A DNA stretch of 64,000 nt from Eucommia ulmoides (lineage: Eukaryota > Streptophyta > Magnoliopsida > Garryales > Eucommiaceae). The stretch's first letter is position 1. Each line of letters opens with the position of its first letter. Of the stretch, positions 10,665-23,076 are shown piece after piece. The position numbers were made by a program, and so were the translations under genes. The notes under the pieces were generated by a model. The model was not told the DNA's origin. It made no database searches and saw only the letters and a list, made by a program, of their open reading frames with translations. The stretch is from assembly GCA_016647705.1 (NCBI GenBank), contig CM028328.1:45496147-45560146 (forward strand), in the 5' to 3' direction.

Positions 10665-13581
10665 TTGGCCTAGTGATCTACCCAAAAGGTAGGGGGGCTA
10701 AATTGGGTAGTTATAAAAATTAAAACAAATTATCATTTTATAACACTTGAAAATTCAAATAATTAATTTTATCCTAAATTAATTATTATCTTTTATTGCA
10801 GCAGATATGTGTTATTTAAACTAGGTGCACACCCAAACAACTGCAAATAAATAAAGTAAAATTGCAGTACACCACGATGTATACTGGTTTACCAAGCTAC
10901 TCTTGGATAATCCATTCCTCCGAGCCCCACGGAGAGTCGTACCCACTAAATCACTATGATCCTTTTAATCAGGTAGGAATCAAATTCTAACAAAATGATT
11001 ATTTTCACAGGCTCAGAATTAACCTTTATAATTCTCTTTTCACAGGCTAAGGAAGAACCTCTATCTTTCTAACAAGTTAAAGATTAACCTAATTCTTTTA
11101 TACTTAGGTTCAGAATCAAACCTCACAAAAAATTCATTCAAAGTATTATTTTCACTAAAAAGGATGGAACCGTTACAAATTCACTCAATTTCAATTCTAA
11201 TCAGGAAGAATTACACCTATCAGTTTTTATGGGAAAAGAGTAACCAATTTTTTTTATACTTTAGGAAAAGATCAAACTTCAATCTCTTTACTAGAAGAGA
11301 TTGAAACCTAGCTATCCCTGATTAGATATTCCCAATAATATCTAATCTGCACACAACTTACCAATTACATAAATTAATAAGTTTTTCCTACTCGGAGCTT
11401 CTATCATCTCAGATTAATTTAAACTCGATTAATGTCCCGATAAATATTAGTGATAGAAATAAAGTGAGAAATTCAAAATCTGAATGTAAAAGAAGTGGGT
11501 AGCACACAATTTAGCACGTAATAAGATTTTCACAAAAAAAAATCGTTTTAAAATATTTTCAAGTACTTTAACGTTCATAAAACAATTTTACAAAGATCAA
11601 AACTCCAAGAAATAAATAATAATATCAAATATCAATTAAAATAAAAATCTTAGAACAATCTCACCAGGATACCACCAAATGAATTAAAATTGAATCGCAA
11701 TGGAACTTTAGATTGATAATCACAAATATTCTCAGCAATTTCCTCAAGAACAATTCTTAAGAATAATCTCACAGTAATCTCTCAGTATATTTTCAAAATA
11801 AATGACTCTTAGAAAACGCAGGAACTGAATAGCTCTTGAAAGAAAGATTGATTGGTACCCCCAAACTTGGATTTTTGCTAGTCCAAGAGCAAAATACTCA
11901 TACTAAAATGAAAAACACAACTAAATTAAATAACATGAATGACCTAAATATAAACAACCTAAACATAATGATATGCGAGTTTTGAATTCTTCTACTGACC
12001 AAAACATTTTCCCCTCAACAACCCCCAATCATATCGAGTTCAGGTGGTAAAACCCATCATGTGGTATTCTAGATTTTTGACATTCAATAGTGCTAAATGT
12101 CATTCTAGATCCTATCAACGTGTTTGTGCGAGACTCAATAATATTGCTATCCAAGACCAGATTGGATTATCGACCAACGAAACTCACGGCTTAGACCGTA
12201 AAGGACTAGGATATCCATATCCCTGATTGGGTTTTACTCTCCACTAATATAGGCTTAGAAGTTCATAAAGATCAAAAGTACTTGGTTCGGTTTTGGACCA
12301 TTAGCTAAGGGTATATCGGAATAGAAAACAAAAGTTAACGTTGTTAACTTAACGTTACCCAAGGCTCAATACTTGACACAATCACTCTGAACCCCCATAG
12401 ATAAATTAGAAACAATACCGAACAATCATTTTTAAGACCGACGTACTCACTTGTCAAAAGAAACGAAATTTAACAATATTTACATAAGTTTTATTTTTAT
12501 TTTTATTTTTATTTTTTTTCCAACTTATCATACCCCTAAACTTATTTGAGTTTTAGAATTTCATGGGTGTAGTTAAAACGAAAGAAAAGAGACAAGTGAG
12601 TACTCGAATACCGAACTAATCAGAAGTTCGCCCTGAACCCAACCGCTCACATCAAGTAGCATATACAAATTTTAACTTGATTCAATCAAATTGTGCCTTT
12701 AATTCAGCGATATAGGTTTGGAAAAAGATCAATTTGGCCAGGGTATTTGTTTATGTGTTCAGAATTGAAATGACATTTAGGTTTCGATAGGGTAACGAGG
12801 GACAAACATATAACATGGTAGGCTTAAAAGCCTCAAGCGACAAAATGAATGCCTAAATCATATCTCTTAAACTACCTCACCTAGGATTTCGCCTCAAGCT
12901 TCCCCTCGATCAGGTTCTAGAATCCTTTAATTATCATGAGTTTGGTTAATCGATAATCGGCCTTAAATCAATTGAATAGAAATATATTGAGTCTATGTGC
13001 TCGTGCAAATTAGGATCCACAATAACTTTCAACAAATGCATTGTTTAGCACATAGAACACACATTCATGGGTATTACCCTTAACCTCGAAAAACAACCAG
13101 GGGTAATGTCATCATCGAGTAATGACCCAGATGAACGCAAAACTCAATATACAACAACAATAACCCAAAAATATTCTACACTAAACAAACATGCAATACG
13201 GTAAAACAGTAAAACATACTAACATCCTACACATCATCGCTAAACATAAAACAGTCAGTGTCCTCAACGACCCATCAGCGATCCCAATGAAAGTATAAAG
13301 CATGATATTGAAGATGGGAGTTTAGAACATATACCTAGGAGGTGAGAGAATCTCACCTTCGAATCAAGTCAGTTGTGACGAATTTAATTTATCTTTTGAA
13401 CTTGGGTTGCTTCCCAAGAAGTGGGTGGTTTAATGTCCTTGGCCTGACATGAGAAGGGCTCATCAAAGAGCGACTTTCGCCCATAGTACGTGTCATACAA
13501 CACCACATACGGGTCTTTGTTTTGAACTCCCTCAAGACTGGTGAGATTTGGCTTTAATCGGCTCGGTCTTTCAACTCGATT

Positions 13582-14450
13582 CTACTCCGAATCATGTACT
13601 TGGAGAGCTTTAATGTACGGAACTGGAAATGGGGTAGAATAGGTGAGCCACATCGGATCTTCGTAGATGCGATCATCTTGGATCGATGGCGGTATCACCA
13701 ACTGGAATTCAAACGGTGAAAATTCACAACGGTCAATATGTGAATCTCTATCGCCATTCCATACTTGGGTTCTCTCTTCGTTCGAATCTTCATCAATGAA
13801 TTCTCCCAAGCCCTCCCACTCGTATTTTGTTTCTCATGGTGGCTTTCACATTCGGATGTGACGTGCTCGTTTCTAAGTGCCACCGCTTCTGACTCGGCAT
13901 CAACAAAGCAAATAAGATAACCAATTTGTGTCTGCAGAGATGTTACGGTTACATCGATGTCGGGGCAGACCGTCTCAATATAATCAAGACGATTCTCGTG
14001 CTCATTGATTAGGTCATTTGTCTCCCTCAAGAATCTCTGAGTTTCCCTCATAACTGTAGCGAACACATCTTCTAAGGTAGGGGAAGACTTCATATCTTGA
14101 ACTGGAGTGTCAATCCATGGCGCCGTAGTGTTAGAACAATCCCCCAAGCTTTGGTGACTTGGTGAATAATTCCAATAGTGATAATCATAGGCCGCCAGTT
14201 CCTCCAACGACCAAATGGCTTTGTCCATAGTTAGGTCATAGAAAGAGGAGGTACTATTTCCTCCTTCCACTCGTGTTCTAGTTGCAGCTGATAACCCGTC
14301 GAGGAAATTCAGGAGTTGACATTCCGTCGGGAAACCATGGTTTGGAAACCAAAATAGTAACTCGTTGTAACGATTCCAAGCATAATAAAACAGCTCAAAA
14401 TCTTATTGAAAGAAACAAATGAGGACTTGTCGATGATCCATCTTCAATCA
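13582..14450 (-). pseudogene. Gag-like region of TR-GAG copy A (fossil)
   Basis: The minus strand holds a gag-type reading frame. It is preceded by a stretch resembling the usual plant gypsy gag block around FPNHGFP and GLSAATR, followed by an open frame of 191 codons (14270-13695) with acidic and coiled-coil character. The same region is recognisable in copy B at 43.09-43.88 kb. The product would be a capsid-type structural protein. No protease, RT or integrase follows. It is a fossil with a small number of breaks. Confidence 0.75.
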
Positions 14451-14555
14451 CCTCATAAAACAAAACAAAACTAAAAAGAAAAATTATAAGAAAAATACAT
14501 GCCTAAATTAAAATCAAGTTATTTACTTACAATATCAACAATAATCTAAAAACAA

Positions 14556-14574
14556 ATCCCCGGCAATAGCGCCA
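14556..14574 (-). promoter_or_regulatory. Primer binding site, tRNA-Asp type
   Basis: On the minus strand, six bases after the LTR end, the sequence reads TGGCGCTATTGCCGGGGAT. This closely fits the complement of the plant tRNA-Asp 3' end (TGGCGCCGTTGCCGGGGA), a primer site common in plant gypsy-related elements. It fixes the LTR/internal boundary and the orientation. Confidence 0.85.
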
Positions 14575-14580
14575 AAAACT

Positions 14581-15790
14581 TGGTGGCGGAATATTACGTT
14601 TCTACTTTCACCGCAAGTATACGGGTTAAGTTTTAGTAGAGTAGGAAGAGTAAGGGTTATCGTTTCCACAGGGATTGGTTGAGAAATACGCATTTGATCT
14701 CGTTTAGTTTACGTTAACGATGTTCGACTTATCTGACAATTTCTGTATCATAAACTCATTCACTCCCTCTCGAGAGAGATAAGTGAATAAATATGTGACT
14801 TTGTGTTAATGCCGAAGTCCCTCTCTAGCATTTTTTAGAACACATAGTCATATGAGGCTTGCCCCAACGTCATTGATTGCACACTCTCTAACTCCCTCCC
14901 GAGTTATTAGATCATCGCGTTGTGTTTAAACCCTAGTCCGAATCCGGGGTTACCTATCCCGAGTGTCAAACCCCGTATTCTCAATATATCATAACAAGAA
15001 TAATAAACAAGGAGAAATGGCAAACACAATCAAATAACGAAGAACAATTATTAACGAAACACTGATTTCAAAATCACATATTCATAAATTATATTAATCC
15101 CTAGACAATATCCGTTTAGATAATGGCCATAACAGTATATACAATGATAAACGAGCTAAACTTGCTCAAACCATAATCCAAAGTTAAGAAATAAAGAAAG
15201 AAACGAGAGAAACTAGTCACAGTCCGGAGATTAGGCGCTAAAACTGTTCTGAGATCGCTTTTCCTTCTTCGCTTTGTAATCTTCTCCTTCGGATTTGGTG
15301 GAGCATTCCCCAAAAACCTCTCAACCCTATTCTAACCCTAGGAGCTCTTTTATTGCCGAAATAGAGGAGATGATGAAGATATAGGGCTAAAAAATATCTA
15401 AATAAATATCTAAAGTGTGTGCGAAGTCATTACCGCGGCAGTGGTTAAGTCAGTTTAATCATGGCCTCGACGATGGACTCAGCGGTGGAAGTAGAGACCT
15501 CTCTATTGTTTCACCGCTTCGGCAGTGGGATTCTAGCAACAAAATGGCATTCTCTACATATTGACCGCCGTGGCAGTGGACTGTATTTCAGAATTGTGCC
15601 TTTATGCTTGTTCTCCCACAGTTCTTGATTCGATTTGATCGTTTTTTATATGATTTTATCCATTTTCACCCCACACACTTGTTTTAATACATAAAGAATA
15701 AAAACATAATAAAACATATTAAAATATTATAATAACACTCGAAAACTAACAAGTTCGGTTTGGAAATAGATAGGTAAATTACACCTATCA
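14581..15790 (-). repeat. LTR of TR-GAG copy A
   Basis: About 1.21 kb. In sense (minus) orientation it starts TGATAGGTGTAATTTACC and ends TAATATTCCGCCACCA, with TG...CA termini. It is clearly similar to the LTRs of copy B (39970-41332 and 44036-45438) and to the solo LTR at 54855-56224. Confidence 0.9.
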
Positions 15791-18700
15791 ATTGGGATAT
15801 ATTACAAGTGAAAAAAGCAAGTCTATAAAAACTTATTTGAAACAGGCCTTGCAACGACTAGTTTCCACATGTCATGACATTTAATTGCTCATATAGACCC
15901 TATATATTTATATGACTCAATCCTGGTTCAATTTACTTAATTATAACTTTCAAAACATTCAATTTAGTCCCTAAAAAAAATTTAAACTCAAATCGATAAG
16001 ATAGGAAGCATTAAAAAGACTAATTGAGAAACACTTAAAATAAGTGTACCATATTTTTAGGGATATCAAAATAACAACCATATATCTATAATATTATCAA
16101 ATCCCTAGAATATCTCTCAGGTTTTAACCAAAAAATGGCTAGTAAATTCTACTTTTTGATCAAATCCACAAAATCCTCAAATCCTGAAACAACACCATCT
16201 GTTGGCCGATCAAAACTCACCAGTCGACCGATCGATTCAAGTTGTTGCCCAAGCTAAAATTATTTGCCAGTCAGTTGATCAATCCTCCATATGTCAGTTG
16301 ACCGATCGATTTAGGATGCTTCTTAGGCCATTTTTTTACCATGGTCTGTCGACCGATCATCGATGATTTGTCGACCGATCGATTTAGAGATTTTAAGTAT
16401 TGGCCAAAGGTCGACCAATCTCCCCTCAGTTGGTTGACTGATCGATCCAGAGACTTTTCCATTTCCTAGCTACTTCCCGTCGATTGACCGATCCTCCCAA
16501 GTTAGTCGACTGATCCTTGCTGGAACACTTCCTCCTTAATTAATTTTAACTCCAATCTTCGATATTTTTGCCCCGTTTAACCGATTTGTTTTCTCGATTA
16601 ACTTAATTGGTATTATTAATCAATTTTAAACACTAATATTCCTTTGGTCAATATTTCTTCTTTAATTTCATATTGGAGCAAATATGTTTAACTAATTAGG
16701 ATCCTAATAAAAACACACATAAATATAAATTTATTTTGTGTCGTGTGTGATCCTAATCGGGATAGATTAAGAGTAAAATTAATCTGAGTTATTTTTACCT
16801 AGAGTCTTCAAAATCTTCAGTTTCTTAATGTTCAATTCTTTGAAAGTCTCTTAGAATCCTTAGCATCTTCAACAATTTCTTCGTAATATCATCAATGGAA
16901 CTTTTACACTAAAACACTCAAACAATTTGTTAGTTTCACAAAAAATATCAACATTTAATTAGCCATCAAAATCTTAGGATCAACACTAAGAACTACGGAT
17001 ATTTGGTCTAAATTACTATTGAACCTATCTTCATCATAATTTAGATTAATCCGATGCAAAAATCGCGACAATCATTAAGATGATTGAACATTTGAATATG
17101 ATTATCTGAGTATGCTCTAGTCAAAATAATCTCACATAAACGTAGAAAGGAAATATATATGGCGCATATAGGTTAATGCTTGGAGCATTAGAAATGAACA
17201 TAGGAAAGTATGGGAAAGGTAAAGAAGAAGCCTTATTAAATAATCCATTTACTTGAACCCTCTCCCAAAACTCATCCAAAAGTCGAAACCCAAACCAAAT
17301 CAACAATGATCTCTGTTCCGAGCCAAATGTTCCCATTCTGGGATATTTCGAGCTCCACCAAGCGAGACCTAAAATAATCCTCTGCTATTCCTGTCCAAAC
17401 CTTTCCATCTTGTAACCAAAACCTAGAGACCGTTCGAAGAAAAATCTCGATCAGAATTCCAGTTACAACACAAGAAGGAGCAAAGTAGCAGGAAGCCTCT
17501 CAGAAGGACCAGTTAGCGTTCTGCATCAGGAGCGACGTAGAAGTAACTAGGGGAGATGGCTAATAGCAAAAGGTACTTAGCACAAGCATTCTAGGAGAAA
17601 AATAGTATCTCTAGATAGATGGTACATTCCCTAAGAAAATATTCAACATTAGACGTCATAAAACAAGTCAGTATTAAAGTACTAGACAAACATTATGCAT
17701 CACTATCAATTAGGCAAACATAACTTGCATATGCGTCTGAAAAATTAGTCGTGTACTTCAAATTAGAGCTTATGATATTCTACATATCATTTAGCATCAA
17801 TAGGCCATTGCCGACACAACACTTCCACCCATACACCTTATTTGGAAGATATAAGTAGGCTAGCAAGCAATCCTTGGACATGTAATCTGGTTAAGTAACC
17901 TCACCATGTCACCTTGCCATTATCCATCTCGGATAGTGGTTTTTAACCAAATTAGGGTTAGACAAAGAGTTAACCTCACATAAGGTGTATCTTGATAATA
18001 GACCTTTACTTTGAAACATCAGGGGTGTAGTAGAGTATCCTTAGAAAATTGACCTTACTAGGATTCAATAGGATCTTCTTAGAATTGAGTAATTTTTAGC
18101 ACTGTTCAAACACTCTAAGCACCAAACCTCTAGTAGACCTAATCAAAACAGCATAATTTAAATACTTAAGCAAACTACCAATCATAGATAACAATCAATA
18201 TTAGACTAGAGTAAGATTGATGTCGACAAATGTAGCTATCTTTATCTACGATAGGTATGATTCTTAGAATCATCTGAGACCGGAACTACATTTGACCTGA
18301 TCCTTTGTAGATGGTAGATCACCAAAGTATGAAGGAAAACCAAGTGGGTTCGGTCGAAATTAAAAAGAAAGAGAGGTATCTGCTTCATGATATTCTCTCA
18401 GCCCTATACCAAGGCGTACATCTAGAACAGTCATTTAACATTTTCCTTCCTATCCAAACAAATAGGGAATACCTAAACTAGAACTACGCTTAACTTGATC
18501 CTTGGCAACATTGCCAAGGTACGCAGGAAACCTATTGAGGTTCAGTTATTCAACTGTAGGAACCCCCAGCAATGGGCTGAAGCACATTCTTACAGTTTCC
18601 ATCATCATACATAGATTGGAACTAATAAAGTCCATTCTACGCTCTCCACCAAGCGGTAGGCTCTAAGTTCACATTATCACTCTCTATTAAGGGGTACTAG

Positions 18701-18994
18701 AGGGTAGAAGTGACAAACAAATATAAAAGAAGAGTCCTTCAATTTTTGGTTGCTAAGAAATGCCTTAGGTTCACCTAAAGACAATAATTCTGAAATCCGG
18801 TTGGAAAATCTGGAATTCAACTAGTAATTCAGAGTTCTTTAGGATTAGAAAGAATGAAGGTCGAAAAACTACTAGAAATCTAGCAAACCTACATAGCAAG
18901 CAATGACTTCCGATGTCTGCATTCTTCTTTCATCTTTGGGTAGATAGTTGAGAGAACAAACGACATAGGATAGAGGAAAAGGTAAGAGAAATAC

Positions 18995-19335
18995 TCTGCA
19001 ACCCTAAGTGGTCAGAAAATTTACCTATTGCCCAACCTTAGGTAGTCAGAAAACCAACTTTCTTACCTACCTCAAGTGGTTAGAGAAGAATACATACTGA
19101 CCTACCTTAAGTAGTCGAAAAATTTACATACTCTTCTAATCGAAGGTGCCACCATATTGCCCAACCTTGAGTAGTTGGAAGAGTACATCCTTACCTACCT
19201 CAGTTGGTCGGAGAAATAGACAATTCATACTAGCCTCACATGGGTCGATAAAATACTTCCAGTCCAACCTCTCGGTGATTCTACCATACCATCCTACCTC
19301 AAATGATTAAAGGTTCTACCATACCATCGTACCTT
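18995..19335 (+). repeat. Degenerate minisatellite, about 40-46 bp unit
   Basis: Variants of ACCTACCTCAAGTGGTCAGA recur about eight times. The related array in the other gypsy copy (48.28-48.45 kb) has a different unit composition, dominated by ATGGTATGGTAGAATCG. The array has therefore turned over since the copies separated. Confidence 0.7.
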
Positions 19336-21704
19336 CACGATAACTTACAGTCTTGATAAACGATAGTTGATTTCAAAATCAATTTGGTACGCCTACAATC
19401 ATCATTAAACCAATTATACACAAACACCGCAAATTCCCATGATTCCCACTATCAACAATAAAGCCTTATTAAATATAATCCTGTGATCCAAATTCATTAA
19501 AAAACATAGAACCAGAAAAACCACCGTGCACTATATAATTCTTGGTTTTTATTACGAGACAAGTGTGGTACAATTTAGAATTACCTTAAGGATGGATATT
19601 TTCACAAGAGAAGAAGACCATACGCAAACAAAGATTTGTTAAAATTCCAAAGAAAGAATCCAAGGAAGTTCCACCAAAGAATAGAAGTAGTAGGATACGA
19701 TGGAACTAATCCCTCAACACCAAGTCCTCAGGAGCTAGAGGACTGAAGATTGACTTGGCCACTAAGCTATTTTGTTGAATATGTGCTCCGTTTCTCACCT
19801 CTGTTGGTATAGTCCAGGAGTGTCTTGGCCTATACCCATGATGTCTCCCTCAAGGGAACGGTTCACCCTCGGAACCAAACTCTTGTGATCATTACCCAGT
19901 CGAGGGGTGTTAGCACTAACTCTCTGTAGAATAGGTGAATAGAATTCATTATTAGAAACCAACGCTTAATCAGGGCATTAGGATACCCATGGTCTATGCA
20001 AGATGCTTGAATGGTGAGAAAATATCTAAAATTGCATCCCTGGATGAATAAGAGGTAGTCAGAATGTATCATCCTCAAGTAGAAGTGTAAAAAACCAACT
20101 ATGACCTCCTGAAACCCTTGTTACAATGGGGGTCCACCTATAATTTACCCACGAAAAAATATAAGACATTGTTCTTTTAGAAATAGGGGTAAATTAAGAA
20201 AGGTTTTAATAGCGAACCTGAGTAGAATCGAGGTAAATAGAAGGATGATCATAAAGATCTCCTACTAAGTTCTGATCCTCATGCTCTATCGGATGAAGTC
20301 GTGCTGCATCAAAGGTAAGGGCTCTATATCAAAAGACATGTCAGACTTACCACTCCCATTATTCAATAAAACAATCATGAACGACCATGACTAATCTCCA
20401 ATGATCTAGCATTTGTTCAGTCATTAGGTAGCAAGGGATTGAGTTTATCCCTTCAAGAATAAACGGTTGCAATTATACATTCTTTAGTTATTTTTATGTG
20501 TTGTTTACTACTTAAAACTAAGGTATAATCGAGAAAACCAAGTTCAACACTCCTTCCCCTAAAAGTTCGATTTACCAAATTTGCAAACCCATCTCGCTTA
20601 GGAGAATCTTTGAAATATTAATACACTATAAAGGACAAACAATGTTATACAAGAGATAAAACTAATTAAATTACACTATGAATCCAGTGTAATGAAATAT
20701 GATATCCAAGACTCTCAAAGAATACATAAATATAATAATAAACCAATCAGCAGGTATATTCTGGGACTCAAATCAGTAAAATCCATAATTCATCACCCCG
20801 GCGAATAGTGAGACGAACCGATTTAGCTTCTCAATCTAGTAGCTAATCAATCTCTTTCTTAACCCGTAGGCTGGGGCATATTTTACACTATAATAATCAT
20901 GAATTACATGATAGAAAGTATTAGATTAGATTTCCCAACGGAACTTAGCTAGTCATTGTCCCAGTCTATGACTAGGGCACATTTCATCTTATCCCCATTT
21001 TCCTAATGGAAACAACGTTCATTTCGTCTCACGACGTAAAATGAAATGCACGAATCATAATGAATTTAATTATTTTCATTAAACCAAAATTGTAGGAACT
21101 ACATTTCAGCCTGATTCTCGGTCGAGCCTGGGATACATAGGAAACCCTCTCTGGTTTGGTTGACAAAATTAAACTTAACCATGTGCGATGAACTATGTGC
21201 CGACCTGATTCTTAGTTATCTGAGATACGTAGGCAACCCATATACGGGTTCAGTTGCACCCTTTAAAATAAAAACCATTCATGCACATTAAACTAAGCAT
21301 CAACCAAATTCCCTGTGAAAACAGGGATACCTAGGAAACCTTTACAAGGTTCGGTTGACCACCAATGAATACCCAGTAATATTTCGGCCAGTTCCTTGGT
21401 AAGTCACCAAGGTACGTAAGAAACCCAAGTGTGTTCGGTCGAAATAAAAAAGGGAGAGGGCTATCATCTTTATGACACTCTCTTAGTCCTAGCCCAGGGC
21501 GTATCTCTAGGAATAGTCCTTTAAATCTCCCAAGAAAATCTATATGCACTTTCCTAGATTACCAAACAATAGAAGATGCTTAACCAGGAACTACGCGTCT
21601 ACCTGACTCTTGGTGAACCCAGGGATACGTAGGAAACTCTTGTGGGTTTGGTTGACAAACTAATAGGAGTCGAACTACGTTTCGACCTAATTGTTGGTAG
21701 ATTA

Positions 21705-21900
21705 CCAAGATACAGAGTGTCATTCTCTTCACAACCAAGAGACGATTAATTGAGTGTCATCCTCCTCATAACCAGAAGACTATTAACCGAGTGTCATCCT
21801 TTTCACAACCAGAAGATGATTGACAGAGTATCCTCATCCTTACAACCAGGAGCCGATTGACCAAGTGTCATCCTGCCCACATCCAATAAGATAGACTGTG
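21705..21900 (+). repeat. Minisatellite, about 44-bp unit, 4-5 copies
   Basis: Units resemble GAGTGTCATCCTCTTCACAA followed by CCAGAAGACGATTGA. Single related units recur at about 22018, 22490, 22580 and 22780, partly with a CGGGAGGGCTYRTACAGAG lead, so this module has spread through the last 1.3 kb before the LTR. Confidence 0.75.
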
Positions 21901-22097
21901 TGTCATATTTTAAGAGTATAGTAGTGTATTATAGTATAGATTTACTTTAAATGTTAAAACTACATGTGGCTTGATTCTCATTAATTTGAGATATGTAAGA
22001 AAATCCTTTGGGTACGGTCACAACCAAGAGCCGATTAACCGAGTGTCATCCTCTCTACCTCCTATAAGATAGACCGCGCATCATCTTTTAGGAGTAG

Positions 22098-22385
22098 TAT
22101 TTAATTTTTAAACGAGACAACCAGCGAGACAATATTTAATTTGAAAACGAGACAACCAGTGAGACAATATTTAATTTTTAAACGAGACAACCAGTGAGAT
22201 AATATCTAATTTTTAAAGAAGACAACCAACGAGACAATATTTTATTTTTAAACGAGATAGCCAGTGAGATAGTATTTAATTTTCACACGAGACAACCAAC
22301 AAGACGTATTTAATTTTTAAAAAATACAACCAGCTAGACAATATTTTATTTTTAAACGAGATAGCCAGCGGGAGAGTATTTTAAT
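22098..22385 (+). repeat. Minisatellite, about 36-40 bp unit, about 8 copies
   Basis: The unit is close to TATTTAATTTTTAAACGAGA followed by CAACCAGYGAGACAA. It is the cleanest tandem array in the gypsy 3' region. No coding potential. Confidence 0.85.
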
Positions 22386-23076
22386 TTCGTAGTATAGTGT
22401 AGTAGTAGAATTTACATTACATGCTAGAACTACATGTGACTTGATTCTCATTAATTTGAGATATGTAGGAGAACCTTTCGGGTACAGTCATAACCAAGAG
22501 TTGATTGATTGAGTGTCATATTCTCCACATCCTATAGGATTGACCACGCATAATCCTTTAGGAATATATCGGGAGGGCTTATACAGAGCGTCATCCTCAC
22601 CGAGACATTAAGGAAAGTACTATGAACACCGTCCTAAGGTATAGTAGTATAATAATAACCATTAGTGTAATAGAAATGATTAGTATAATATCAACCTTTA
22701 GTGTAATAGCAACCAATATTATAATTGCAACCAATAGTGTAATACGATAGTAGTATAGTCATCGGGAGGGCTCGTACAGAGTGTTATCCTCACCATACCC
22801 TATAGGATCAGGTGTATCACCATCAACCAGGAATACAGATAGATAGGAATCAGATATGTTACCATCTTACTAATAGTAATCTTCGAAGGTCGATTGTTTG
22901 TCATCCTTTAAGTATATAATGGAAGAAGTGATCAATCGCCATTCTCGTCGAATCCTCATGTCTCCATCCTTTAGGATAGATTTAAATATATGTCTTCATA
23001 TTTCATGTCTAGCAGAACCAAATGTTAGTGTCTTCTTCTTTGTTACGAGTAAACTTGCGTGACAAAGAGGATCAGC

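Larger units (their letters stand above)
11856..15790 (-). mobile_element. TR-GAG-like non-autonomous retrotransposon, copy A, one LTR
   Basis: Minus-strand element: one LTR (14581-15790), a primer site, a gag region, and about 1.7 kb of non-coding DNA ending in a purine-rich tract next to 11856. It is flanked by identical 5-bp repeats ATTGG (11851-11855 and 15791-15795). The internal length (about 2.73 kb) is almost the same as in copy B (about 2.70 kb). Only gag is present, as in TR-GAG elements of plants; no pol was seen. It is a broken fossil. Only one LTR is recognisable although the direct repeats look intact. Confidence 0.85.
10665..16990 (-). mobile_element. Solo LTR, Ty1/copia (SIRE-like), split by a TR-GAG
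   Basis: Two segments (10665-11855 and 15791-16990) together make about 2.4 kb and match the solo LTR at 5.22-7.44 kb. The gypsy counterpart near 50.50 kb gives the empty site: it reads through the place where this LTR lies. Flanks AACTA (10660-10664 and 16991-16995) fit a 5-bp target duplication if the element ends at TTGGCC and CTAAG; canonical TG/CA ends lie 9 and 5 bases further in. A cluster of GTCGACCGATCG motifs lies at 16200-16520. Confidence 0.85.
16991..23076 (+). mobile_element. Gypsy fossil: long 3' non-coding region with tandem repeats
   Basis: About 6 kb between the copia LTR insertion and the gypsy LTR. No reading frame resembles a retroelement protein. It is collinear in inverse orientation with 47.85-50.46 kb as far as about 19.77 kb. 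It contains repeated modules of the type GAACTACGTTTGACCTGATC...TACGTAGGAAACCC (near 18290, 18480, 21090, 21190, 21370, 21590, 21660, 21960, 22430) and several minisatellites listed separately. Such hypervariable 3' regions are known in Tat/Ogre elements. Confidence 0.75.

Noticed and set aside
12044-12226. 60-codon frame shared in part with 41494-41700
   Set aside because: Both lie in the non-coding 3' part of the TR-GAG elements; similarity is at DNA level and the frames do not agree along their length.
22098-22385. Possible CRISPR-like array
   Set aside because: The units are directly adjoining diverged tandem repeats without unique spacers, in plant retrotransposon DNA.
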